Of a DNA stretch of 58,402 nucleotides, positions 35,961 through 44,198 are shown in pieces. Numbering within the stretch: the stretch's first letter is position 1; every line of letters starts with the position of its first letter. The translations under genes and the position numbers were made by a program. The notes below the pieces were generated by a model. That model saw nothing but the letters and a program-made list of their open reading frames with translations, had not been told where the DNA came from and made no database searches. This stretch comes from Caballeronia glebae (GTDB taxonomy: Bacteria > Pseudomonadota > Gammaproteobacteria > Burkholderiales > Burkholderiaceae), in contig NZ_FCOJ02000046.1 of assembly GCF_001545035.1 (NCBI RefSeq), positions 1 to 58,402 of the forward strand, in the 5' to 3' direction.

Positions 35961-37164
35961 TTATTGCGCCAGCGCCACGACGGCCTTCTCTTCGATAAGC
36001 CGATCGACGTCACGCGCCGAATAGCCCGCCTCCATCAGCACTTCTTTCGTGTGCTGACCAAGCAGCGGCGCAGCACGGTTGCCCGAACGCTTTGCATCGG
36101 AGAAGTGAATCGGCAAGCCCAGGCCTCTAACTTTCCCGGCGAGCGGATGATCGGTCTCGACCACCATCTCGCGCGCGATCGTCTGCGGATGAGCGAGCGC
36201 CGCCGCGATATCGAGCACCGGGCCCGCGGGCAGGCCAATGCGGTCGAACTGCGCCATCCATTCATCCGTCGTTCGGCGCACGAGCAATTCATTGAGGATC
36301 GCGACGAGCGCCTCGCGGTGCTGAAGCCTCAGCGCATTGGTTGCGAAGCGCGCATCGCTCGCGAGTTCGGGTGCATCGAGCACGTCGAGCAGGCGTTCGT
36401 AATTGCTCTGATTGGCCGCGCCGATATTGATCCAGCCGTCGCTCGTCTTGAAGACCTGATACGGCGCGCTCGTCGAATTCGCGGAACCCATCTTCGGCAG
36501 AATGGTGCCGTCCGCGAGATAGCTTGCCGCGGGCCAGAACATCTGCTGCAAACCCGCTTCGAAGAGCGACGTGTCGACCATCTGACCGCGTCCGGTGCGA
36601 AGCTTCTGCGCATACGCCGCCGCGATGCCGAGCGCCGCGAGAATGCCCGAGTTGATGTCGGCCACGGGCGAGCCTGCCTTGACGGGCTCGCGTCCCTCTT
36701 CGCCTGTCATGCTCATCATGCCGCTCATGCCTTGAGCGATAAGATCGAAGCCGCCCTTCTCGCCGAACGGTCCAGTGCGGCCGAAACCCGAGATCGCGCA
36801 ATAGATCAGTCCCGGATTGAGTTCCTTGAGCGTGTCATAACCGAGACCGAACTTCTCCATCGTGCGTGCCGGCGCGATAGTTTTCCGTGACGACATCCGC
36901 GTCCGATAACAATCGCTTCAATACTTCGCGGCCACCATCGCTCTTCAGATTCAGGCCGATGCCGCGCTTGTTGCGATTGACGATCATGAACGACGCGGAT
37001 TCGCCGCTCGGCAAGATCGGCGAGAAGCGGCGCGAATCGTCGCCGTCGGGCACTTTCTCGACTTTCACGACATCCGCGCCCATATCGGCGAGCATCATCC
37101 CGCATACGGGGCCGGACATGATGTGCGCCAGTTCAATAACTTTCATTCCACTCAGCGGACCCAT
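35961..37164 (-). pseudogene. CaiB/BaiF-type CoA transferase, split by a frameshift (CACG duplication)
   Basis: Two frames join into one family III CoA-transferase of about 400 aa. N-terminal frame from the ATG at 37164: MGPLSGMKVIELAHIMSGPV, VKVEKVPDGD, then ADVVTENYRAGT. C-terminal frame continues with MEKFGLGYDTLKELNPGLI, ISGFGRTGPFGEKGGFD and ends at 35961. The break is exactly at GGCACG-CACG-ATG (plus strand 36861-36868), where CACG occurs twice in tandem; removing one copy restores the frame. The catalytic Asp of this family, expected about 165-175 residues in, lies in the C-terminal part. Family role: moves CoA between carboxylates. As read, the gene is broken; a sequencing error or a phase-variable tract are alternatives. 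Confidence 0.85.
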
Positions 37165-37165
37165 T

Positions 37166-37945
37166 TCACTTTCCCTCGAAGACTGGTTTCTGTTTTGCAT
37201 TGAATGCTTCTGCGCCGATACGAAAGTCTTCCGTGTCGAAGCAATCGAATGCGGACTCGATCTCCTCGACAGAAAGCGCGGGCGAGCGCGTGAGCCTGTT
37301 CGACGCTGCCTTATGCCAGCGCGCGACGAGCGGCGCCCCACGCGCGATGCGCCTAGCGGTTGCGATAGCTTCTTCCTCCACGGCATCGTCGGCGACGACA
37401 CGCGATGTCAGCCCTTTCGCGAGCGCTTCGCGCGCATCGAAGATGCGTCCTTCGAGCACGATCTCCATCGCGACCGCTCGACCTGCGAGGCGAATCAGCG
37501 CGCCGAGTTCCGCATAAGACATGGTGAGTCCGAGCTGTCCGACGGGCGCGCCGAAGCGGCTCGATTCGCCGCAGATGCGGATATCGCAGAGCGACGCGAT
37601 CTCCAGTCCGCCGCCGACGCACACACCGTGAATCATCGCGACGACGGGATGACGGCAATGCTCGATAGCATCCATCGCGGCTGTCGTGATCTCCGCATAA
37701 GCGCGCGCCTGTTCCCGGTTCGATCGAAGCGCTGCAAACTCGCCGATATCCGCGCCCGCTGCGAATGCTTTCGTTCCGGCACCGCGCAGGATGACGCATC
37801 GAATGCTGTCGTCATCCGATAACTTTTTCATTGCCGCGCCGAGATCGCGCCACATCGAAAGCGTGAGCGCATTCATCTTCTCGGGGTTATCGAGCGCGAC
37901 GATTGCTATGTCGCCGTTGCGCTCTATTGTCAGCTTGTCTCCCAT
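37166..37945 (-). CDS. Enoyl-CoA hydratase/isomerase-family protein with one catalytic Glu missing
   Basis: 259 aa crotonase-fold protein. Seen: oxyanion-hole regions AFAAGADIGEF (residues 60-70) and GVCVGGGLEIAS (108-118). The first catalytic Glu is present (E115) but the second, normally in a PE motif, is V135 in FGAPVGQLGL. The family then usually does other CoA chemistry (isomerase, hydrolase, dehalogenase, decarboxylase-like) rather than plain hydration. One nucleotide separates its stop from the CoA-transferase start. Part of the LysR-controlled operon. Confidence 0.85.
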   Translation of the reverse strand: MGDKLTIERNGDIAIVALDNPEKMNALTLSMWRDLGAAMKKLSDDDSIRCVILRGAGTKAFAAGADIGEFAALRSNREQARAYAEITTAAMDAIEHCRHPVVAMIHGVCVGGGLEIASLCDIRICGESSRFGAPVGQLGLTMSYAELGALIRLAGRAVAMEIVLEGRIFDAREALAKGLTSRVVADDAVEEEAIATARRIARGAPLVARWHKAASNRLTRSPALSVEEIESAFDCFDTEDFRIGAEAFNAKQKPVFEGK

Positions 37946-37980
37946 TTCTTCCTCTAATAGTGGCGTGCTCTCGCGGCAAG

Positions 37981-39120
37981 TCAGAACGACGCTTCGAGCA
38001 TCGCGTGATAGTCGCTGGCGGACGCGTCGCGCGGATTGGTCTTGTGGCTGTGATCCTTCAACGCGCCCTTGACGATGTCCGCAAACATCTCGCGCGTAAC
38101 GCCGACGCCGGAAAGCGTCGTGGGAAGACCGAGGCGGCTCGTCATCTCCCTGATCGAAGGTCCGACGTTCGCCGGATTTTCGAGGCCCATGGCTTGCGCG
38201 AGTCGCGCGAGCTTGCCTTCTTCCCGAACCACCGGCGCATCCTGATTGAAGGCGATCACGGCAGGCAAAAAGATCGCGTTCAACGTTCCGTGATGCAGAC
38301 GCGGATCGATGCCGCCGAGCGAATGACTGAGGCTATGCACGCATCCCAGCCCTTTCTGGAACGCGAGCGCGCCCTGCATCGATGCGCTCATCATGTTCAT
38401 GCGCGCGACCCGGTCGTCGGGATGCGCCGTGGCGCGCTCGATGTGACGCCATGCGCGCCAGAGTCCATCGAGCGCGATGCCGTCGGCCGCGGGATTGAAG
38501 GCCGGCGCCATGAAGGTCTCGATGCAATGCGCGATCGCGTCCATGCCGGTCGCGGCGGTCATCGTCGCGGGCAGCTTGAGCGTCAGCTCGGGATCGCAGA
38601 TGGCGGACTTCGGCACGACGAACGGCGAGATCACGCCGACCTTTCTGCCGTCTTCGAGAATCAGGATCGCGCCGCGTCCGACTTCGCTGCCGGTGCCCGC
38701 CGTCGTCGGAATTGCGATGACCGGCGCTGTCGCCGATGTGATGCGCGTCGCGCCGCCTTCGATCACGGCGAAGCTTTGCAACGGGCCTTCGTGGGTCGCG
38801 CAAACCGCTACGCCCTTCGCGAGATCGATCGACGATCCGCCGCCCACCGCGATGATTCCGTCGCAGCGCGCAGCGATGAACACGGCGACCGCTTCGCGCA
38901 CCGCTGCTTCGTTCGGATTCGGCGGCGTGCCGTCATAAACGGCCACTTCATGCTCCGCGCTCAAAGCCGTCAGCACCTTGTCCACGATGCCAGCCGCCTT
39001 GATGCCGCGATCCGTCACGATAAGCGGCCTGCTGATTCCGATCCTTTCGCATTCGCTCTTCAAGAGGCGCACGGCGCCGAAGTCGAACTGGATCTGCGTG
39101 ATGTAATTGATGAGGGCCAT
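37981..39120 (-). CDS. Iron-containing alcohol dehydrogenase family (group III) oxidoreductase
   Basis: 379 aa. Seen: coenzyme-binding GGGSSIDLAKG, TTAGTGSE, and metal ligands in GMDAIAHCIE (Asp and His), CVHSLSHSLGG (His) and LHHGTLNAI (His). All ligands are present, so it is probably metal-dependent and active. First gene of the operon and divergent from the LysR gene across 178 nt. Typical substrates are hydroxyacids, semialdehydes or alcohols; maleylacetate reductases are also related, which would fit lactone chemistry, but that is only inference. Confidence 0.88.
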   Translation of the reverse strand: MALINYITQIQFDFGAVRLLKSECERIGISRPLIVTDRGIKAAGIVDKVLTALSAEHEVAVYDGTPPNPNEAAVREAVAVFIAARCDGIIAVGGGSSIDLAKGVAVCATHEGPLQSFAVIEGGATRITSATAPVIAIPTTAGTGSEVGRGAILILEDGRKVGVISPFVVPKSAICDPELTLKLPATMTAATGMDAIAHCIETFMAPAFNPAADGIALDGLWRAWRHIERATAHPDDRVARMNMMSASMQGALAFQKGLGCVHSLSHSLGGIDPRLHHGTLNAIFLPAVIAFNQDAPVVREEGKLARLAQAMGLENPANVGPSIREMTSRLGLPTTLSGVGVTREMFADIVKGALKDHSHKTNPRDASASDYHAMLEASF

Positions 39121-39254
39121 GTTGATCGACAGTTATAGGTACACAAAAACCCGAATAGCAGGAACCCTGATCGATGCGGGTTAACGTTAGGCTTTAAGCT
39201 ATGCGCAATGCGGGTTTGATGCGGCAGTATAGGCAGCGGTCGAAACAGCCGGAA

Positions 39255-39285
39255 TTGACAATAATGAATACGGGTATAACTATTC
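39255..39285 (+). promoter_or_regulatory. Candidate LysR promoter and operator, possibly leaderless
   Basis: TTGACA at 39255-39260 and AACTAT at 39278-39283 with 17-nt spacing. Within it lies GAATA-N10-TATTC (39266-39285), an inverted repeat that also contains ATAC-GG-GTAT. The ATG of the LysR gene follows 14 nt later with no evident Shine-Dalgarno sequence, so the transcript may be leaderless or nearly so. Function is inferred. Confidence 0.4.
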
Positions 39286-39298
39286 CTCAACTCGAAGC

Positions 39299-40249
39299 AT
39301 GACTCCTTCGCTCAACTCCATCATTTCCCGGCTGCATCTCAAGCAGTTGCGTTTGCTCATCGCGCTTGCCGATCATGGTTCGCTGCTGAGCGCCGCCAAG
39401 CAGGTTTCACTTACTCAGCCTGGCGCAAGCAAGGCGCTGCACGAAATCGAAACGACCTTCGGCACCGCGCTTTTCAACAGGACGAGCCGAGGGCTTGAAC
39501 CGAACGACATCGGTCATTGCGTGATTCGCTATGCGCGCTTGATTCATACCGACGTGGCGCATTTGCGTGAAGAGATCGTCGGCATCATGCGTGGACACGG
39601 AGGACGCGTTTCGGTCGGCGTCATCATGGGCGCGGTGCCGCGCGCGATCGAAGCTATCTCGTCGCTGGTCACGAAGCATGGGGAGATGTCGGTCGAGATC
39701 GTCGAAGATACGAGCGCCGCGTTGCTGAGCCTCATCGATGCCGGACGGCTCGACCTCGCCGTGTGTCGCACGACGATCAGCCAGACGCCCTTTCTCTATG
39801 ACAGCGTCAATCTGCAAGAGGAAACGCTGGCCGTCATTGCGAACCTGAGCCATCCGTTTCAGAAGGCGCGCAGGCTGCACCTGAAAGATCTTGCCGACGT
39901 GAGATGGGTCGTGTATCGCGCCAACATGCCGATGCGCATGCTGCTCGAACGCGAGTTCCGCGAAGCCGGCATCCGCTTTCCGCTGCATCTCGTTGAAACC
40001 ACGTCGGCGTTTGCCACGCTTTCACTGTTGCAAAGCAATCCGACTTTTGTCGCGCTCGTGTCCATCGATGTGGCCGAGTTCTTCACGCGACATGGCATGG
40101 CTCGCATGCTCCCGCTCAAGCTGTCTTCGAAAAGCGAGCCATACGAACTCGTCACGCGGCGCGGCGCGCCGGTCTCCGTGGGCGCGCGCCTTTTGATGGA
40201 CGAACTGCTCGCCCAGCACATCGAGCCCGAAGACGCGCTCAAGCCATGA
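39299..40249 (+). CDS. LysR-family transcriptional regulator
   Basis: 316 aa. N-terminal HTH (residues 12-70; LLSAAKQVSLTQPGASKALHEI) and effector domain (about 100-300). The layout (HLKQLRLLIALADHGSL, RTSRGLEPN) resembles LysR proteins controlling aromatic or aliphatic acid catabolism. Divergent from the Fe-ADH operon, which it probably activates; the inducer is unknown. A downstream secreted PPC protein gene follows after 109 nt. Confidence 0.92.
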   Translation: MTPSLNSIISRLHLKQLRLLIALADHGSLLSAAKQVSLTQPGASKALHEIETTFGTALFNRTSRGLEPNDIGHCVIRYARLIHTDVAHLREEIVGIMRGHGGRVSVGVIMGAVPRAIEAISSLVTKHGEMSVEIVEDTSAALLSLIDAGRLDLAVCRTTISQTPFLYDSVNLQEETLAVIANLSHPFQKARRLHLKDLADVRWVVYRANMPMRMLLEREFREAGIRFPLHLVETTSAFATLSLLQSNPTFVALVSIDVAEFFTRHGMARMLPLKLSSKSEPYELVTRRGAPVSVGARLLMDELLAQHIEPEDALKP

Positions 40250-40358
40250 CCCCGCGTTATAGCCGTAGTCGCAACTCTCAGTATTCCGTCGCGAAGCTCT
40301 TGTCTACACTCCGCCGCAGCCGAATCGAACGGCCAATAACATCAACGGAGACAGCTTC

Positions 40359-40940
40359 ATGGACGAGACTTATCTGCGCAGGCACTTCTTCAAGAACATC
40401 GCGGCGTTGTCGGCCGGCGCATTGGCGACATCGATCATCCCGGGCGGTGTCTCGGCGCAAACGCAGACGCCTGCAGAGTGCGAGGCCGGCGTGATCGCGG
40501 CAGGCGGCCCGGATGTGCAACGCAGATACATCAGGACGCCCACGGGCTATTTCATGGTGCTGCGCATGGGCGACAACGTCTTCGAGCAACTGACGAAGTT
40601 CGCGCTGGCGGAGAGCATTCCTGCGGTCAGCTTGACGGGCATCGGCTTCGGTCATCCGACGTTCGGCTTCTGGAACGCGGCGAAGAAAGACTTCGATGCG
40701 AAGACGTTCCGCAATGTCGAGATGGGCAGCCTGACGGGATCGGTCGCGTGGAAAGAAGGCAAGCCGTCGATCCATATGCACGGCGTGGCCGGTGACAGCA
40801 ACTTCAACGCCTACGGCGGCCACCTGCTGAATCTCGAAGTGGGAACCGGCTCGACGGAAATCACGCTCGTGATCCATCAGAAGCGGCTCGAACGCGCGGT
40901 CGATCCGTGCATCGGCGCCAATGTGCTCGGCATTGGCTGA
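40359..40940 (+). CDS. Exported PPC (DUF296)-domain protein
   Basis: 193 aa. Seen: YLRRHFFKNIAALSAGALATS, a Tat-like signal, cleaved near VSAQT, then a PPC domain with IHMHGVAGDSNFNAYGGHLLN carrying the usual His residues. The PPC domain occurs alone in bacteria and with AT-hooks in plants, forming trimers; the bacterial function is mostly unknown. Export is unusual for this family. It stands alone between the LysR gene and the aldo/keto reductase. Confidence 0.8.
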   Translation: MDETYLRRHFFKNIAALSAGALATSIIPGGVSAQTQTPAECEAGVIAAGGPDVQRRYIRTPTGYFMVLRMGDNVFEQLTKFALAESIPAVSLTGIGFGHPTFGFWNAAKKDFDAKTFRNVEMGSLTGSVAWKEGKPSIHMHGVAGDSNFNAYGGHLLNLEVGTGSTEITLVIHQKRLERAVDPCIGANVLGIG

Positions 40941-41099
40941 AGCATCGGGGAGATCGCCGTCTGGCGATAACAGACGGCGTCGACATTTGACGCGGAATCA
41001 ATATTCTTTCCCATTTCAAGCGGTTTTTCGAATGAATCGAACCGGTCAGAATCACGTTCATCGACATTGAACGATGCATCGGACCGGAGAACGCATTCC

Positions 41100-41906
41100 A
41101 TGAATCAGATTCCCGCTTTTGGACTGGGCACTTTCCGCCTGAAAGACCAGGTCGTCATGGACTCGGTGCGCAACGGGCTCGAACTCGGCTATGGCGCGAT
41201 CGACACCGCGCAGATCTACGGCAACGAAGCCGAAGTCGGCGCGGCGATCGCGGCCTCGGGCGCACCCCGCTCGGACATCTTTCTGACGACCAAGATCTGG
41301 TCCGACAACTATTCGCGCGACAAGCTCGTGCCGAGCCTGAAAGAGAGTCTGACGAAGCTGCGCGTCGATGAAGTCGACCTCACGCTGATCCACTGGCCCG
41401 CGCCGGACAACGGCGTTTCGCTTGAGGAATTCATGAGCGCACTCGCGGATGCGAAGGCGCAAGGTCTCACGAAGCAGATCGGCATTTCCAACTTCAACAT
41501 CGAATTGACGAAGCAGGCTATCGCGGTGGTCGGCAAGGACAACATCGCGACCAACCAGATCGAGTTGAGCCCGTATCTGCAAAACCGCAAGCTCGTCCAG
41601 TTTCTTCGCGAGCAAGGCATTCACGTCACGTCGTACATGACGCTCGCTTATGGCAAGGTGCTGAACGATCCGGTCATCGGCGAGATCGCGAAGCGGCATC
41701 ACGCCACGGCGGCGCAGGTCGCGCTCGCGTGGGCGCTGCGACTCGGCTACTCGGTGATCCCGTCGTCGACGAAGCGCGAGAACCTCGCGAGCAACCTGCT
41801 CTCGCAACAGCTCAAACTAACTGCCGAAGACATGGCGCAGATCGCCGAACTGGAACGCAACGGCCGTGAAGTCAGTCCTGAAGGCCTCGCGCCGGTGTGG
41901 GACTGA
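41100..41906 (+). CDS. dkgB: Aldo/keto reductase, 2,5-diketo-D-gluconate reductase B-like
   Basis: 268 aa NADPH-dependent TIM-barrel reductase, the length of DkgB. Seen: N-terminal IPAFGLGTFRL, catalytic Asp and Tyr in GAIDTAQIYGNEAEVG, Lys in FLTTKIW, His in LTLIHWP, and the cofactor loop IPSSTKRENLASNLL. Family members reduce 2,5-diketogluconate, methylglyoxal or other aldehydes. The start at 41100 is chosen because it matches the family N-terminus. Not clearly linked to the flanking operons. Confidence 0.86.
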   Translation: MNQIPAFGLGTFRLKDQVVMDSVRNGLELGYGAIDTAQIYGNEAEVGAAIAASGAPRSDIFLTTKIWSDNYSRDKLVPSLKESLTKLRVDEVDLTLIHWPAPDNGVSLEEFMSALADAKAQGLTKQIGISNFNIELTKQAIAVVGKDNIATNQIELSPYLQNRKLVQFLREQGIHVTSYMTLAYGKVLNDPVIGEIAKRHHATAAQVALAWALRLGYSVIPSSTKRENLASNLLSQQLKLTAEDMAQIAELERNGREVSPEGLAPVWD

Positions 41907-41943
41907 ACGAAGAGTCGAATCGAAGGACCGGCAGGCGAAGACA

Positions 41944-43320
41944 CTAGCTGATCTCGGTCGCGCACGCGTTGGCGCGTCCCACGAGCAGGCGTTCGAGCGC
42001 CTTCACGTCCGCGCATTCTTCGACATTCAACACGGCATGCGCCAGCGAAACGGCCGCGTCGTTTCCGATCACATCGTCCGCAAGACTCCAGTACTTCGCC
42101 ACCAGTTGCGTATCGTCCAACGGACGGCGCGGGTCGCCTAGCGGGATCGTCGCCTTAAGCGAGCGTGTCGTGCCGTCGGCGTAAGTGACGGTGACTTCGG
42201 GTTCGTCGAGATCGGCGAGCGATGCGTCCGGTTCGAGGACGATGCGCTGCATCATCGACGCCACGCGCATGTCCGTGCGCGCCCGTTCGACGAAGGCTTC
42301 GATACCCGCATTGCCGAACACGAGCGCAGCGGCGAGCGCATAAGGCATGCTCATTTGCGCCGACGCCAGATTGACCGGCTTCCGGTCGCCGCACATCCCG
42401 TGAACGAATGCGCTGAGTTTCACGCGCACATGCGCGACAGAACCACCGTTCGTCAGTTCGATGAGCGCATCCAGCGCCGAATGAATGCTGCGGCAGCACG
42501 CATGCGGCTTGATCGAACAGCGCATGATCTTCCAGTTCGCGCCAAGCTCCGCGACGAGCGCATCGGGGCACGCCGAATCCGCCGCGAACGTGCGCAGGAA
42601 GCCGCCCCATACGTCCTCGAAAATGCGCGTGGCGCCGCTCATGCCCTCCGCCGCGAGCAACGCCGCCGTGAGGCCGCCTTCCGCCGCGCGTCCGGAATGC
42701 AGGCGCTTGGTCTGCGACCCGTCGTGGATGAAACCCCAGAGTCCTCCCGCGAAGCTCGCCGCGTGCCCGAGCGCCGCGCCGATGCCGCGCGCATCGAGTC
42801 CGAGCACGCGCGCACTCGCGGCGGCCGCGCCGAACACGCCGCAGGTCATCGTCGAATGCCAGCCGCGTCCGTTGTGCGCCGAGTAGCCGCCGCACGCTTC
42901 GAGCACGCGCCGCGCGATGTCGTAGCCGAGCACGATCGCGTGCAGCAACTCGCGGCCGGAAACGCACCGATCGACACGGCCGAGCGCCGCGAAGACCGCG
43001 GGCACGACGACCGCGCCCGAGTGATCGCAGCCGCCGGAATCGTCGAGTTCGAGAGCATGCGCCGCGATGCCGTTGATGAACGCGGCATCGCGTGCATTCG
43101 TGCGTCGCGATGTGCCCCATATGATGGCGTCGCCCGTCGAATCCATCACCGAGCGCGCAGCTCGCGCCGGCTCCGTGCGCGCACCCGCGAGCGCCGCGCC
43201 GAGCGTATCGAGCAGATGCCGTTTCGCTTTTTCGACGACCTCGTGCGGCAGTTCGTCGAACGACGAATCCGCGATGAAGTTCGCAAGCCGTTCCGATAAA
43301 AAGTGCTCCCGCTTGTTCAT
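41944..43320 (-). CDS. MmgE/PrpD-family protein
   Basis: 458 aa. The family contains 2-methylcitrate dehydratase, cis-aconitate decarboxylase and iminodisuccinate epimerase. Seen: GIAAHALELDDSGGCDHSGAV near residue 85-105 and MRCSIKPHACCRSIHSALDAL (about 270-290), where the family's active-site Lys and Arg/His are found. Last gene of the seven-gene minus-strand operon; its start overlaps the stop of the deacetylase-like gene. No other propionate/methylcitrate gene is near, so I favour an epimerase or dehydratase acting on the substrate of the neighbouring C-N lyase (inference). Confidence 0.86.
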   Translation of the reverse strand: MNKREHFLSERLANFIADSSFDELPHEVVEKAKRHLLDTLGAALAGARTEPARAARSVMDSTGDAIIWGTSRRTNARDAAFINGIAAHALELDDSGGCDHSGAVVVPAVFAALGRVDRCVSGRELLHAIVLGYDIARRVLEACGGYSAHNGRGWHSTMTCGVFGAAAASARVLGLDARGIGAALGHAASFAGGLWGFIHDGSQTKRLHSGRAAEGGLTAALLAAEGMSGATRIFEDVWGGFLRTFAADSACPDALVAELGANWKIMRCSIKPHACCRSIHSALDALIELTNGGSVAHVRVKLSAFVHGMCGDRKPVNLASAQMSMPYALAAALVFGNAGIEAFVERARTDMRVASMMQRIVLEPDASLADLDEPEVTVTYADGTTRSLKATIPLGDPRRPLDDTQLVAKYWSLADDVIGNDAAVSLAHAVLNVEECADVKALERLLVGRANACATEIS

Positions 43321-44198
43321 GCGATGGTGGTCCTGTGACGCTCGAAGATCTCGACCGGATGTCCGGGCTCGTTGGCGCTGCATCGCTCGCGCCACCACGA
43401 TGCGGCCTGCGAGCCGGTCGCGAACCAGACATCGCCGCGTGCGCGCATCGTCGCGAGCAAGGCCCGCAGCACGCCGATGCGCCCCGCCGTCCCGATGATC
43501 TCCGGATGCAGCCGCATCACGAAGCACAAGCCGAAGCGATGAAACGCCTCGAAGTCGCGCGTCCAGTTGCCAAGCACTTCGCGATACGACGCGATGCGCG
43601 ACTGACCGACCGGCACCGGCGGTGCGAGATTGAACGCGAAGTAAGGCTCGTCTTCGAGCTCCACGTGCAGCGGCAATTCGATCAGCGGCGCATCGAGATG
43701 GTAGTAAGGGAGGTCGTCGCCAAGCCACGTCGAAGTCCATGCGATGCCCCGCGCGTGCAAATGCGCGGCGAAGCCAGGCGCCCAGTTGCCGGTGAACGGA
43801 CGAAAGCCCGCGGGCGTGCGGCCCAGAGCCTCGGTAAGCGTGGCATGGCCGCAGTCGAACGCGTGCTTCTGCTGCGCGAGATCGAGCGTATCGAAGTCCT
43901 CGCAGGCATCGCCGCTCACGCCTATTTCATGTCCGGCCGCGTCGATGCGCATGACGAGATCGCGATGCGTGCGCGCGACCTGTCCCGGCATGAACCAGCT
44001 CGAAGGCACATCGTATTCGTCGAGCGTCGCGAGCAGTCGATCCACGCCGCGCTTCGCGCCATAGCGCCACACGGAAAGCGATTTCTCGCGGCCCTCGATA
44101 TCCGGCGCCTGCGTGCGAATGCCGAGATCGTCGTTGCAATCGACAGTGAGAATCACGGCCGAGCGCGCGCCGCCGGGCCATTTCGCATCGTTCGTCAT
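43317..44198 (-). CDS. Polysaccharide deacetylase-family protein without metal-binding His motif
   Basis: 293 aa NodB-homology (CE4/PuuE-like) fold. It aligns closely along its length with the adjacent paralog: GHEIGVSGDACEDFDTL against GHEVAYHGYRHEAFWTL, GFRPFTGNW against GFRTPSGDW, and a C-terminal LHPEIIGTAGRI against FHPKVSGKPGRI. The metal-binding HxxxH (H102/H106 in the paralog) is S95 and C99 here. It is probably inactive as a metal-dependent hydrolase, or uses another mechanism, and might partner its paralog. Overlaps neighbours on both sides by 4 nt. Confidence 0.83.
   Translation of the reverse strand: MTNDAKWPGGARSAVILTVDCNDDLGIRTQAPDIEGREKSLSVWRYGAKRGVDRLLATLDEYDVPSSWFMPGQVARTHRDLVMRIDAAGHEIGVSGDACEDFDTLDLAQQKHAFDCGHATLTEALGRTPAGFRPFTGNWAPGFAAHLHARGIAWTSTWLGDDLPYYHLDAPLIELPLHVELEDEPYFAFNLAPPVPVGQSRIASYREVLGNWTRDFEAFHRFGLCFVMRLHPEIIGTAGRIGVLRALLATMRARGDVWFATGSQAASWWRERCSANEPGHPVEIFERHRTTIA

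Noticed and set aside
36835..37401. CoA-transferase N-terminal frame as a stand-alone short gene
   Set aside because: Its end at RAGTHDGEV... and the adjacent frame fit one enzyme interrupted at a CACG duplication; the upstream part to 37401 is antisense-free shadow within the crotonase gene.
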